From the NCBI GenBank assembly GCA_033344875.1, contig JAWPMO010000001.1, positions 496,001-560,000 of the forward strand: a DNA stretch of 64,000 bases, written 5' to 3'. This document shows positions 8,626-17,569 of the stretch, one piece after another. Made by a program: the position numbers and the translations under genes. The notes beneath the pieces were generated by a model. The model did not search any database and was not told where the DNA came from. It was given only the letters and a program-made list of their open reading frames with translations. The DNA comes from Ilumatobacteraceae bacterium. Its GTDB lineage: Bacteria; Actinomycetota; Acidimicrobiia; Acidimicrobiales; Ilumatobacteraceae. Position 1 is the first letter of the stretch. The number at the start of each line of letters is the position of its first letter.

Positions 8626-9531
8626 ATGCATGAACTGATTCGTTCGAACAAGCGCCGCAGCGCGCTGCTGGTCACCGGCTTCGTCATCGTCGTCGCCATC
8701 GTCGGCGGCGGCTTCGGCCTGCTGATCGGCGGCGGCCTGGTCGCCACCGTGATCGCCCTGGTCGTCGCCGGTGGCATCGCCTTCCTCAGCTACTGGAAGG
8801 CCGACAAGATCGCACTTCGGGTGAGCCGCGCCTACGAGGCCGACACCCAGGAGTATGCGCGACTGCACAACATCGTCGAAGGGCTCTGCATCGCGAGCGG
8901 CCTCCCGAAGCCCGGGGTGTACATCGTCGACGACCCTGCACCCAACGCTTTCGCCACCGGGCGCGATCCGAAGCATGCCTCGATCGCCGTCACGACCGGA
9001 CTGCTCGAGAAACTGAACCGCGTCGAGCTCGAAGGTGTGGTCGCTCACGAGCTGAGCCACATCCGCAACTACGACATCCTCGTGTCCACCCTGGCGGTCA
9101 CCATGGTCGGCGCGGTCGCCTTGCTGAGCGATGTCGCGATCCGCACCATGTGGTGGAACGGAGGGCGTGTCCGCCGCGCCGGTGACCGCAACGACAGCGG
9201 CAACCCGCTGGCGATCGTCGGCTTCGTCCTGCTGATCCTGGCACCGCTCGCCGCCAAGGCGATGCAGGCAGCGATCTCGCGCCAGCGCGAGACGTTGGCC
9301 GACGTGAGCGCGTGCCAGATGACCCGGTATCCGCCAGGTCTGATCTCGGCGCTCGAAAAGCTGCAGGACGACACGACGGTGACACATTCTGCGTCGACGG
9401 CTACGGCACACTTGTGGATCGAACAGCCGATGAGCGGGGTGGGTGACGCAGGTCGCCTGGGTGGCGCTCACAAGATGTTCGACACCCATCCGCCGCTCGA
9501 AGAGCGCATTGCCCTGCTGAGAGAACTGTGA
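8626..9531 (+). CDS. htpX: M48-family membrane metalloprotease (HtpX-like)
   Basis: A 301-residue integral-membrane zinc protease, probably degrading damaged membrane proteins. Two N-terminal helices (about 14-34 and 38-58) precede the catalytic HELSH at residues 141-145, which follows VELEGVVA. The third zinc ligand is expected in the RETLADVSA segment. Two more hydrophobic segments lie between (about 152-175 and 193-215). It is in the same operon as lemA, and its stop overlaps the next gene's GTG (GTGA). Confidence 0.93.
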   Translation: MHELIRSNKRRSALLVTGFVIVVAIVGGGFGLLIGGGLVATVIALVVAGGIAFLSYWKADKIALRVSRAYEADTQEYARLHNIVEGLCIASGLPKPGVYIVDDPAPNAFATGRDPKHASIAVTTGLLEKLNRVELEGVVAHELSHIRNYDILVSTLAVTMVGAVALLSDVAIRTMWWNGGRVRRAGDRNDSGNPLAIVGFVLLILAPLAAKAMQAAISRQRETLADVSACQMTRYPPGLISALEKLQDDTTVTHSASTATAHLWIEQPMSGVGDAGRLGGAHKMFDTHPPLEERIALLREL

Positions 9532-10634
9532 ACAGAACTGCCCTTGCCCTGCTCGTGACCGTCGGCTTCGTCGCCGCATCCTGCTCGGGTGGCGACGACG
9601 ACGCCTCCGAGACCACGCCGGCCCCGACGATCGAGTCGACCGTGCCCGACACCGAACCGACGACCACGACGTCGAGCACCTCGACGACCGTGGCTCGCAC
9701 GACGACCACCTCGACCACGGTGCCCGACGTGCTCCGGATGCCGCTGACCGGCGAGCCGATCGACGATGAGTCCGAGATCCCGGATCGTCCGGCGCTCGTG
9801 GTGAAGATCTCGAACGCACCGCTCAACGTGATGCCACAGGCCGGTCTGAACAGCGCCGACATCGTGTTCGAGGAGGTCATCAACGATCAGGCCACCCGGC
9901 TCGCCGCGGTCTACCACTCGCAAGACGTCGATCCGGTCGGCCCCATCCGCTCGGGGCGTGCGCAGGACATCAACCTGCTCCTGTCGCTCCAACGACCGCT
10001 CTTCGCCTGGAGCGGCGGCAACCCGGCGGTGACCCGCGCGATCCGCGACTCCGATCTGATCGATCTGAGTGCCGTCAACGGCTCGTCGGGCTACTACCGG
10101 CGGTCGGGGCGCTCCGACGCGAACACGTTGTTCTCGAGCTCGGAGGCGCTCTGGGCCCAGACCACCGACGAGGCCGGGCGGCCGAATCCGGTGTATCCGT
10201 ACGTGTCCGAGGGAGAGGAGATCTCCGGTGCGCCGGCGGCGCGCATCGAGATCATCATGGACAGCCTGACGGTCGTCTGGGAGTACGACGAGGAGACCGA
10301 CGGGTACTACCGCATGCAGAACGGACGCGAGCACAACACCGAGACCGCCGACGGGGTGGAGCCGGTGTGGGCCAAGAACGTCGTCGTCATGCTGGCCGAC
10401 TACGGACGCAACCAGTTCGACGGCAACCCCGACGCCCAGGTGCTCGGCTCCAACCCGGTCTACGTGTTCACCAACGGCCTCGTGCAAGAGGGCGAGTGGC
10501 TGCGTTTCATGCCGGAGGATCCGTTCGAGTTCTACGACAACTTCGACGATCTGAACGAGTTGTCGCTGCAACCAGGTCGGACCTGGATGGAGATCCCACG
10601 CAACCTCGACGACATCATCTCCTGGGAGAGCTGA
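9528..10634 (+). CDS. DUF3048 (YerB-like) lipoprotein
   Basis: A 368-residue secreted lipoprotein: the signal peptide ends in the lipobox VAAS-C at about residue 19. A Thr/Ser-rich linker (residues 25-65) leads to a YerB-like DUF3048 fold with the signatures ALVVKISNAPLNVMPQAGL and DPVGPIRSGRAQDINLL. No enzymatic activity is established for the family; it is extracellular and membrane-tethered. GTG 9528 overlaps the htpX stop by 4 nt, so translation is probably coupled. Confidence 0.9.
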   Translation: MNRTALALLVTVGFVAASCSGGDDDASETTPAPTIESTVPDTEPTTTTSSTSTTVARTTTTSTTVPDVLRMPLTGEPIDDESEIPDRPALVVKISNAPLNVMPQAGLNSADIVFEEVINDQATRLAAVYHSQDVDPVGPIRSGRAQDINLLLSLQRPLFAWSGGNPAVTRAIRDSDLIDLSAVNGSSGYYRRSGRSDANTLFSSSEALWAQTTDEAGRPNPVYPYVSEGEEISGAPAARIEIIMDSLTVVWEYDEETDGYYRMQNGREHNTETADGVEPVWAKNVVVMLADYGRNQFDGNPDAQVLGSNPVYVFTNGLVQEGEWLRFMPEDPFEFYDNFDDLNELSLQPGRTWMEIPRNLDDIISWES

Positions 10635-10732
10635 CCCGAGGGGCCTGACCGGGAAGCGTGATCCGGGCGTGTGCCAAGCTGGCCACGACCCGGTCATCCC
10701 GCCGGCATCCCGAGCCCGACCCAGGAGGATCC

Positions 10733-11392
10733 ATGCGTCTGACCGCAGCCGACGACCACGAGTTCGACGCCTACGAGGTGCACCCCGACGGGGCCGCCGC
10801 CTCGGTGGTGATCGTGCAGGAGATCTTCGGGGTCAACGCCCACATCCGCTCGGTGGTCGACCGGTACGCGTCGTTCGGGTACCGGGCGGTCGCTCCCGCC
10901 CTGTTCGACCGGGTCGAGGCCGGGGTCGAGCTCGGCTACGACGAGCAGGGCATCACACGCGGTCGTGAGATCGCCGGGCAGACCGCCTTCGAACCGGCGA
11001 TGCGTGATGTCGCCGCCGCGGTCGAGGCCGTGGCGGCGACCGGTCCGGTGGCGGTGATCGGCTACTGCTTCGGCGGGAGCGTCGCCTGGCTCGCTGCCGA
11101 CGAACTGCCGGTGCAGGCCGCGGTCGGCTACTACGGAGGCCAGATCGCGGGCCTGATCGACCGGCAGCCGAAGGTGCCGACGATGCTGCACTTCGGCGAA
11201 CTCGACCACGCGATCCCCCTCGACGGTGTGGAGCAGGTCGCCGACGCACATCCCGAGGTGCCCGTCCACGTGTACGCGGGTGCCCAGCACGGGTTCAGCT
11301 GCGACGCGCGGGGTTCGTACCATCCGCTGTCGGCCGCGATCGCGCTCGGCCGGACGCTCGAGTTCCTGCTCGACGCCGGCGTCACACCCTGA
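10733..11392 (+). CDS. Dienelactone hydrolase family protein
   Basis: A 219-residue alpha/beta hydrolase of the DLH family. The nucleophile elbow is GYCFGGS, with Cys as nucleophile as in dienelactone hydrolase. The acid and base of the triad are in FGELDHAIP and AQHGFSCD. The N-terminal VVIVQEIFGVN segment with its Glu is also typical. Substrate is unknown; the family cleaves lactones and esters in aromatic breakdown. AGGAGG at 10723-10728, 4 nt before ATG 10733, fixes the start although the frame is open further upstream. Confidence 0.93.
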   Translation: MRLTAADDHEFDAYEVHPDGAAASVVIVQEIFGVNAHIRSVVDRYASFGYRAVAPALFDRVEAGVELGYDEQGITRGREIAGQTAFEPAMRDVAAAVEAVAATGPVAVIGYCFGGSVAWLAADELPVQAAVGYYGGQIAGLIDRQPKVPTMLHFGELDHAIPLDGVEQVADAHPEVPVHVYAGAQHGFSCDARGSYHPLSAAIALGRTLEFLLDAGVTP

Positions 11393-11407
11393 GCCGGCCG
11401 GCGGCGC

Positions 11408-12169
11408 TCAGCCGTTCGCGAGCGAGCGGGCTGCGGTCGTGACGACGTGCACCGCGGCTTCCTCGACGGCGTCGTGCACACTCGCGTCGGGGATCTCCTG
11501 GGCCGAGCGGTTCACGAGCACGCCGGCGACCATGCCGGCTCGCCATCCGTTGGCGGCGCACATCGTGAACAGCGTGGCGCCTTCCATCTCGTAGTTGAGG
11601 ACGTGGAGGGCGTGCCACTCGTCGCGGCTGCCGGCGAAGCGCCGATTGACGTAGCCGGAGACCGTGTCGTACCGCTCCTGTCCGGGGTAGAACGTGTCGG
11701 ACGAGGCGGTGACACCGACGTGGCGGGTGATCCCGAGGTCGTCGGCGGCGGTGACGAGCGCGTTCACGCAGTCGTAGTGGGCGACCGCCGGGTACTCCAG
11801 CGGAGCGAAGTGCTGGCTCGCACCGTCGAGCCGAACGGCGCCGGTGGTGACGATCACGTCGGCGACGGCGATGTCGTCCTGGATCGCCCCGGTGGTACCG
11901 ACCCGCAGGAAGGTACGCACGCCGAGCTGAGCGAGTTCTTCGACGGCGATCGACGTGGACGGCCCGCCGATGCCGGTCGAACACACGACGATCGGGGTGC
12001 CGTCGGCGAACCCGAGCGCACTGGTGAACTCGCGTTTGGAGGCGAGGGCGACCGAGCGATCGAACCGGTCGGCGATCTTGGCGACGCGCCCGGGATCGCC
12101 GGGCAGGATGGCGATCGTCGCCCCCTGGAGGTCACTGCGGGTCAGGCCGAGGTGGAACACATCCGACAT
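11408..12169 (-). CDS. udp: Uridine phosphorylase
   Basis: A 253-residue nucleoside phosphorylase that splits uridine to uracil and ribose 1-phosphate for pyrimidine salvage. Recognised by [13 protein letters not shown] (phosphate site), [22 protein letters not shown] and the active-site segment [12 protein letters not shown]. The length is the same as the E. coli enzyme. Related purine phosphorylases cannot be fully excluded, but the motif set fits Udp best. The ATG at 12169 has a TACGGT -10 box 6 nt upstream; it is divergent from the sigma-factor gene. Confidence 0.92.
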   Translation of the reverse strand: MSDVFHLGLTRSDLQGATIAILPGDPGRVAKIADRFDRSVALASKREFTSALGFADGTPIVVCSTGIGGPSTSIAVEELAQLGVRTFLRVGTTGAIQDDIAVADVIVTTGAVRLDGASQHFAPLEYPAVAHYDCVNALVTAADDLGITRHVGVTASSDTFYPGQERYDTVSGYVNRRFAGSRDEWHALHVLNYEMEGATLFTMCAANGWRAGMVAGVLVNRSAQEIPDASVHDAVEEAAVHVVTTAARSLANG

Positions 12170-12175
12170 GCACCC

Positions 12176-12181
12176 ACCGTA
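12176..12181 (-). promoter_or_regulatory. -10 box (TACGGT) for udp, probably leaderless
   Basis: On the minus strand TACGGT ends 6 nt before the udp ATG. The 111-bp region to the sigma-factor gene contains no other feature that I can name. Confidence 0.5.
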
Positions 12182-12280
12182 TCCGTGACGGACCGGCTCC
12201 GCCCGGCGGCGCAGTAGGACCGCGAAACCCGCACGACCCCGACGGTCCGTGTCACACTTCTGGTGGGCTGGAGGGTCTAG

Positions 12281-12736
12281 GTGGGTGTGACGTACGAGGA
12301 GTTCGTTCGACGTGATGGCGTCCGGCTTCGGGCCGGGCTCGTCGCGGCCTACGGGCCCGACGTCGGTGCCGATGCAGCAGCCGAAGCGCTGGCGTACGGG
12401 TTCGAGCACTGGGACCGGGTGGGCGGCATGGACAACCCCGCGGGCTACCTGTACCGGGTCGGGCAGAGCGAGGCTCGCAAGCACTTCCGACCGACGGGCT
12501 ACCTGCCGCTCGCTCCCGCACCGGGTTTCCCCGACTTCGAGCCGGGCCTCGCCCCGGCGATGGAGGCGCTGACCGAGTCGCAGCGCGTCGGTGTCGTGCT
12601 CGTGCATGCGCTCGGCTGGACCCAGCGCGAAGCCGCCCAACTCCTCGATGTCGACATATCCACCCTGCGTACGCACATCGCAAGAGCGATGGTCAAGCTG
12701 CGCACCGCCTTGGAGGTGACCGTCGATGCCCGATGA
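12281..12736 (+). CDS. ECF-type RNA polymerase sigma factor
   Basis: A 151-residue sigma-70 family protein. The N-terminal half ([23 protein letters not shown]) is a shortened region 2; the C-terminal half is a region 4 helix-turn-helix with [19 protein letters not shown] and [20 protein letters not shown]. It would redirect RNA polymerase to a small regulon. GTG 12281 has GGAGGG about 5 nt upstream; a second GTG at 12287 is possible. It overlaps the next gene by 11 nt, which is the usual arrangement for a sigma factor and its membrane-bound regulator. Confidence 0.85.
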   Translation: MGVTYEEFVRRDGVRLRAGLVAAYGPDVGADAAAEALAYGFEHWDRVGGMDNPAGYLYRVGQSEARKHFRPTGYLPLAPAPGFPDFEPGLAPAMEALTESQRVGVVLVHALGWTQREAAQLLDVDISTLRTHIARAMVKLRTALEVTVDAR

Positions 12737-14843
12737 CCTGGAATCCCAACTGAAGGCGTTCGGCGCCACCCTCGAATCGCACACCGGTGAACCGATCGCG
12801 AGCGGCTCGCCCGAGAACGCAACGACACGGGCGACCCGCCGCTGGTGGTCGATCGCCGGCGCTGCGGCGTGCCTGCTCGCGATCGTGGTCGGCCTGGTCG
12901 CATTGACCGGTCGCGACGCCGAGGCGCCCGCCGTCCAGCCGGTGAATCCGGCCGTGTTGGTGCCGGCGCCGGCGGTGCCCGTCGACGGATTGCGCCTCGA
13001 CGATGAGGGTTGGATCCTGACGCGACACAGCCGGTCGGCCTTCACGGTCATCGACGCGATGTCGTGCGGCGAGACACGCGAACTCGCGGCGCTGTCGGGA
13101 CATGAAGTGGTGGTCGAGGAGTATCAGGGCTCGACCGGCGCTGCGTGGATGAGGGTCACCCATGTCAGCTACCCGGACCTGGCGACGGCGGTGGACCGGG
13201 TCGGACCCTTCACCGACCTTCGGAACTGTCCGGATGCCGACCTGGACGGTTACGAGCAGATCGATCTCGACGCCGGCCCCGACGTCACGGCGATGGGGTA
13301 TCGACAGCACGGTTCGGCCGAGGTCGCGTTCATCGGCGGCGACGGCGGGACGGTGCTCGCCCGTGTCGGCAACGACGACAGCGCTGCCACGCTCCAGCTG
13401 CTCGCCGAGCGATCCGCCGTGCTCCTCGGTGGCCGGCTCGACTCGGTCCCGCCCGACGGCACCGTGACCGGCCTCGATGACCTCGCGGCGATGGTCGGCG
13501 ATGATCCGATCGGCCTGATGGCCGACGGTTGGACGGAGGTGTCCTATGGGCTGACACCGTTCGAGCCCCAGACCTGGCCCGTGTGCGGACCGCCCGACGC
13601 GGTGGACGCGCTGGCCGGCGTATCCGTGCTCGACGCCGTGTTCGTGTCCCCGTCCGAAGAAGGAACCTGGGTCCGGTTCCTCCGGGTTGACGATCCTGCC
13701 GCTCGAGCTGCACTCGGGAGCGCGTTCGTCGCCGAGAGCGAGTGTCCGGCGTCGTCCCAGCCCGACCTCGGCGCGAGCGTCGCGGTCGAGTCCGATGCCG
13801 AAGCGGGCCGCTGGCGGCGGAGCGAGCGTGATCTCACGTCGGTGCTCGTCGCTCCGCGGGGCGCCGGCGCGCTCCCGCTGGTGGCAACCGTGACCGGCGA
13901 GAGCGATCGCGTCGAGGCGCTCGCCGACCGCGCTGCGGCCTTCATCGCCGGTGGCGCTACGGCTTCACCGGCCGATCCGGTCGGTGACGATCCGCTGGGA
14001 CTGGAGCGGGACGGCTGGACGCTCGTGCAGCGGGACACCGAGTCGTTCGCGGCCGGTGAGCTGCCGTGCGGCGTCGCGGCCGTGGTCGAGGGGATCGACG
14101 GCGCCGACCAGGTGCACGACATGCTCACGCCGCCCGACGGCGACGGGTTGGACCTCGACATCCAGATCGTCGATGTCGGATCGATCGAGCGTGGCCAGGC
14201 GCTTGCCGAGTTCGTGGCAGCGATCGGCGACTGCATCGCCGACACGCAGGGCATCGCCGTCGAGACCGGGGCGATGTCGTCGATCCGGGCGACCTGGTTC
14301 CGAGCCGGCCCGGACTTCGCCCTCGTGGCGATCGTGGGGGAGGGGGCCCGGTCGATCGTGTTGGAGATCGAGGGCGCCCCGTTCGACGACGACCTGATCG
14401 GCGCTCTGGCCGAGCGTGCCGACCAGTTCCTCCGAGGCGAATCGGTTGCCGAGGTGGAGGTCATCGAGGTGGTCGGTGGTTCCGACCTCGGGACTCCGCA
14501 GGTCGAGCCGGTTGCCGGCCAGGTGAAGCTGTGGGTCTCGAACCAGAGCTTCGAGGACGACCCCGTCGCCGTCACGATCGAGATCGACGGTGTGCAGATC
14601 GTCGACGACTCGTTCGAGGTCGGCGGTCAGCACAACTGGTTCAGCTTCCTGATCGACGGCCTGGAACCGGGCGAGCACACACTGACCGCGACCAGCGGCA
14701 CCGGAGCGGTGTTCGAGGGCACCTTCACGCTGCCGCCGGACGAGCCCCGTTGGATGGTCGTCGATTACTGGCACTACCCGGACGACACCGAGGGTCGCCA
14801 CTTCACCTTCGACACATCGGACGAGCCGATCATCTTCAGCTGA
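12726..14843 (+). CDS. Membrane-anchored protein with three extracellular repeats, candidate anti-sigma/sensor
   Basis: A 705-residue protein not recognised as a named family. A cytoplasmic N-terminus of about 40 residues is followed by one helix (about 41-63, [20 protein letters not shown]) and a long exported part. That part holds three related units starting near residues 88, 257 and 419. Each opens with a short GL-x-DGW motif (DDEGW, LMADGW, LERDGW) and soon after has a Cys followed by Gly. A C-terminal beta-rich domain (about 590-705) follows. Overlap with the sigma gene implies a regulatory partner, but no zinc-binding anti-sigma motif is seen in the short cytoplasmic part. Confidence 0.8.
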   Translation: MPDDLESQLKAFGATLESHTGEPIASGSPENATTRATRRWWSIAGAAACLLAIVVGLVALTGRDAEAPAVQPVNPAVLVPAPAVPVDGLRLDDEGWILTRHSRSAFTVIDAMSCGETRELAALSGHEVVVEEYQGSTGAAWMRVTHVSYPDLATAVDRVGPFTDLRNCPDADLDGYEQIDLDAGPDVTAMGYRQHGSAEVAFIGGDGGTVLARVGNDDSAATLQLLAERSAVLLGGRLDSVPPDGTVTGLDDLAAMVGDDPIGLMADGWTEVSYGLTPFEPQTWPVCGPPDAVDALAGVSVLDAVFVSPSEEGTWVRFLRVDDPAARAALGSAFVAESECPASSQPDLGASVAVESDAEAGRWRRSERDLTSVLVAPRGAGALPLVATVTGESDRVEALADRAAAFIAGGATASPADPVGDDPLGLERDGWTLVQRDTESFAAGELPCGVAAVVEGIDGADQVHDMLTPPDGDGLDLDIQIVDVGSIERGQALAEFVAAIGDCIADTQGIAVETGAMSSIRATWFRAGPDFALVAIVGEGARSIVLEIEGAPFDDDLIGALAERADQFLRGESVAEVEVIEVVGGSDLGTPQVEPVAGQVKLWVSNQSFEDDPVAVTIEIDGVQIVDDSFEVGGQHNWFSFLIDGLEPGEHTLTATSGTGAVFEGTFTLPPDEPRWMVVDYWHYPDDTEGRHFTFDTSDEPIIFS

Positions 14844-14861
14844 GCTCGACGTGTCTCGGAA

Positions 14862-14892
14862 CGAACGGAGCGAACCTGGTTCGCTCCGTTCG
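14862..14892. terminator. Perfect 15-bp inverted repeat, bidirectional terminator candidate
   Basis: CGAACGGAGCGAACC, one base, then its exact reverse complement. It lies between two convergent genes (stops at 14843 and 14902), so it can serve both. There is no T-run, as is common in high-GC actinobacteria. Confidence 0.7.
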
Positions 14893-14901
14893 GGCAGCAG
14901 G

Positions 14902-15693
14902 TCAGAAGCGGCCGCCGTCGACCATGAACTGCTGGGCGGTGCAGCCGCCGCTGTCGTCGGCAGCGAGGAACAGGATCATCTGCACGAACTCGTCGGGCAC
15001 GATCCGCTTCTTGAGCGCCTGGTCGTTCAGGGTGCCTTCCTCACCCTCGGGTGACCACCACTTCTCCAGCTGACGCTCGGTCGGCACCCAGCCGGGCAGC
15101 ACCGTGTTGACGCGCACGTTCTTCGGCCCGAAGGTGCGGGCCATCGTTCGGGTGATGCCCTCGACGCCCGACTTGCCGATCGCGTAGCCGGGAAAGAAGT
15201 CCTCCTGCATCATGTAGCTGCTCGACCCGACGTTGACGATCGAGCCGAGTTCGGCCTCGAGCATCTGCGGTGCCATCGCCTGGATCGCGAAGAAGTAGTG
15301 CCGCAGGTTCACGTTGAGCCGGTCGTTCCAGTAGTCGACGGTCATGTCCTCCCAGCTGTGGCGGTCGTCGTTGGCGGCGTTGTTGACGAGCACCGTTACT
15401 CCGCCCAGGTCGTCGATCGCCTGGGCGCAGGCCGCCTGGAGCGCGTCGATGTCGCGCAGGTCCACCTCGTAGAAGATCGGCGTGTGGACGGCACCGGCGT
15501 CGACGCACCGTTCGATCGTGCGCCGTGCGTAATCGGCGTTGATGTCGACGAAGGCGACCTTGCTGCCCTGGCGGGCGAAGTGCTGCACTGCGGCGCTCCC
15601 GATGCCGTCGGCGCCGCCGGTGACGAACACCGTCCGGTCGACGAGCGACGGGTAGCGGGCGTAGTTCTCGATGGCGCTGTGCTGGTCGGTCAT
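14902..15693 (-). CDS. Short-chain dehydrogenase/reductase (SDR)
   Basis: A 263-residue classical SDR. Cofactor motif TGGADGIGSA near residue 25, VNNAAN, and catalytic Ser/Tyr/Lys in NVGSSSYM and PGYAIGKSG; the usual C-terminal PGWV segment is present. The acidic residue in FVDIN after the second strand suggests NAD preference. It is the last gene of a three-gene operon with an amidohydrolase and a 2-hydroxyacid dehydrogenase, probably for breakdown of a cyclic or carboxylic substrate. AGGAG precedes ATG 15693. Confidence 0.93.
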   Translation of the reverse strand: MTDQHSAIENYARYPSLVDRTVFVTGGADGIGSAAVQHFARQGSKVAFVDINADYARRTIERCVDAGAVHTPIFYEVDLRDIDALQAACAQAIDDLGGVTVLVNNAANDDRHSWEDMTVDYWNDRLNVNLRHYFFAIQAMAPQMLEAELGSIVNVGSSSYMMQEDFFPGYAIGKSGVEGITRTMARTFGPKNVRVNTVLPGWVPTERQLEKWWSPEGEEGTLNDQALKKRIVPDEFVQMILFLAADDSGGCTAQQFMVDGGRF

Positions 15694-16520
15694 GATGTCT
15701 CCTTGGTGATCGATGGGAATCCGTAGACCTCGGCCGGGTTGTCGACCAAGACCTGTTGCTGCAGTTCGGCGGTGGGGAGCCACGCGTCGAGCAACCTGTT
15801 GACGTGTTCGTTCGGCACGGGCGCGGTCTGGCTGGGGTGCGGCCAGTTCGACGCCCACAGCATGCGTTCGGGGGCGACCTCGATCAAGCGGTGCGCGAGC
15901 GTCGCGACGGCGGGGTAGTCGGGCGCACCCTCGGTGGTCGATTCGTACGGGGCCGACAGCTTCACCCAGCATCGGCCGGTCTCGATCAGCGTCAGCAGGG
16001 CGCCGAACGCCGGCTCGTCGACCCGCACCGGCGGCGTGAACCGCCCCACGTGGTCGATCACCAGCGGTGTCGGCAGGTCGAGCAGCGCGTCGAGTCGCTC
16101 GGGTAGCTCACGGCCGTTCAGCTGGAGCTGCACGTGCCAGCCGTGGTCGGCGATCGTGCGGGCGACGGGGGAGAGCATCTCCCACGGCACGGCGCCACCG
16201 GGCAGCATGTGGAACCGCACGCCGACAGCGCCCTGCTGGGCGAGTCGGGCGATCGTGTCGGCGTCGGCTCGGTCGTCGACGACCACGACGGCGCGGGCGC
16301 GCGATCCGACTTCGGCGACGGCGTCGAGCTGGCACCGGTTGTCGAGCCCGTAGGTGGTGGGCTGCACGAACACCACCCGTTCCAGTCCGAGCTCGGCCTG
16401 TACGGCGCGGTAGTCGTCGACCGAGGCATCGGGTGGGGTGAGCACGGTCGTGGCACTGAGCGGGTACCGCTGGTCGTACACGTGGACGTGCGTGTCGCAC
16501 GCACCGGGCAGGCGGGTCAC
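15690..16520 (-). CDS. Amidohydrolase family 2 protein (LigI-like metal-dependent lactonase/hydrolase)
   Basis: A 276-residue TIM-barrel hydrolase of COG3618. It has the metal-site DTHVHVYD at the N-terminus, the YTPP-like LTPPDASVDDYRA segment, VQPTTYGLDN, and the late LWASNWPHP with the conserved Asn/Asp area; DHVGRF is the mid-barrel His. The pattern resembles 2-pyrone-4,6-dicarboxylate lactonase, but the true substrate is unknown. GTG 16520 overlaps the upstream stop (GTGA), and its own end overlaps the SDR start by 4 nt, so the three genes are translationally coupled. Confidence 0.9.
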   Translation of the reverse strand: MTRLPGACDTHVHVYDQRYPLSATTVLTPPDASVDDYRAVQAELGLERVVFVQPTTYGLDNRCQLDAVAEVGSRARAVVVVDDRADADTIARLAQQGAVGVRFHMLPGGAVPWEMLSPVARTIADHGWHVQLQLNGRELPERLDALLDLPTPLVIDHVGRFTPPVRVDEPAFGALLTLIETGRCWVKLSAPYESTTEGAPDYPAVATLAHRLIEVAPERMLWASNWPHPSQTAPVPNEHVNRLLDAWLPTAELQQQVLVDNPAEVYGFPSITKETS

Positions 16521-17509
16521 TGCGACCACCAGGCTCGCAGTCGGTGCGCGTCGCCGGGGTTCACGGACCGTTCGGGCAGTTCGTGCGCCGCGATCGAACG
16601 CACCTGCTCGACGGAGTGCATCGCCTGGGCGTCGGCGTTCTCGGGCGTCAGGCCACCGAGGTGTGGCGTGGCCACGACGCCGGGTCGCGCCGCGAGTTCG
16701 GGTGATGGTCGCTGGTCGGGCGCCCGGCCGACGTCCATGGCCAGCCCGCCGAGGTGGCCGCTGTCGAGCGCGGCCGCCACCGCAGCCTCGTCGAGCAGCT
16801 CGCCGCGCGACACGTTGACGAGTATCGCCCCCTGCTTCATCCGGGCGAGGGCCGCTCCGTCGATCAGGTTCTCGGTCTCCGGGGTGGAGACGGCGAGCGG
16901 CAGCACGTAATCGCTCCGGCCGAGCAGCGTCGGCACATCGACCTGTTCGAACCCGTCGGCGGCAGCATTGGCGTACGGGTCGGCGATCAGCACGTGGACG
17001 CCGAGGCCGGCGAGCGCGGGTGCGAGGTAGCGGGCGATCGAGCCGTACCCGATGATGCCCGCCACCTTGCCGCGCAGCTGGAAACCGGGACGCTGGGCCG
17101 GAGCGACACCGTTGCGGTAGTCGACCACCGACTCGCTCACGTTCCGGGTCACGTCGAGCAGCAAGGCCAGGGCGATCTCGGCGGTGGACGGCACGAACGC
17201 CTTGTCGGCGTGGGCGACGAGCACGCCGTTGCGTGACGCTGCGGCGACATCGACGGTCGAGATGTCGACCGCGGTGCGGAGGAAAGCGACGAGATCGCTG
17301 TTCCGCTCGAACAGTTCGGCCTCGCCGGGCGTCGCCCGATGTGCGACCACGATCTGACATCCCGCCGAGTGTTGGATCAGTTCGTCGGTCGTGAGGTCCC
17401 GATCGAGCGGGTTCAGCACCACCTCGCACACGTCGCGCAGCTCGGGGAGGGCACGCCCGAAGTACACGTCGAGGTCCTCGGGATTGTGGGTCACGAAGGT
17501 CCGCAGCAC
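16517..17509 (-). CDS. D-isomer-specific 2-hydroxyacid dehydrogenase
   Basis: A 330-residue NAD-dependent enzyme interconverting a 2-keto acid and a D-2-hydroxy acid. NAD fold GIIGYGSIARYLA, ILVNVSRGELLDE with the catalytic Arg, an Asp/Glu pair region in LAMDVGRAPDQ, and the terminal acid/base His in TPHLGGLT. The first GTG (17509) is used: a TAGGTT box ends 7 nt before it, so the nearby GGGAGG directly against the start need not act as ribosome site. GTG 17494 is an alternative. It heads the operon with the amidohydrolase and SDR. Confidence 0.9.
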   Translation of the reverse strand: MLRTFVTHNPEDLDVYFGRALPELRDVCEVVLNPLDRDLTTDELIQHSAGCQIVVAHRATPGEAELFERNSDLVAFLRTAVDISTVDVAAASRNGVLVAHADKAFVPSTAEIALALLLDVTRNVSESVVDYRNGVAPAQRPGFQLRGKVAGIIGYGSIARYLAPALAGLGVHVLIADPYANAAADGFEQVDVPTLLGRSDYVLPLAVSTPETENLIDGAALARMKQGAILVNVSRGELLDEAAVAAALDSGHLGGLAMDVGRAPDQRPSPELAARPGVVATPHLGGLTPENADAQAMHSVEQVRSIAAHELPERSVNPGDAHRLRAWWSQ

Positions 17510-17516
17510 CCTCCCG

Positions 17517-17562
17517 AACCTAACCCGACGGTTGGTGCCCTGCACCAACCGTCGGGTACCGT
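17517..17562. promoter_or_regulatory. Divergent promoters with a perfect 35-nt palindrome (operator candidate)
   Basis: The palindrome spans 17523-17557: arm ACCCGACGGTTGGTGC, spacer CCT, then the exact reverse complement. The minus-strand -10 (TAGGTT, 17517-17522) abuts one end and the plus-strand -10 (TACCGT, 17557-17562) the other. Each arm contains a TTGGTG that could be a -35 box (spacers 19 and 20 nt). A dimeric regulator bound here would control both genes together. Confidence 0.7.
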
Positions 17563-17569
17563 CCGCGGC

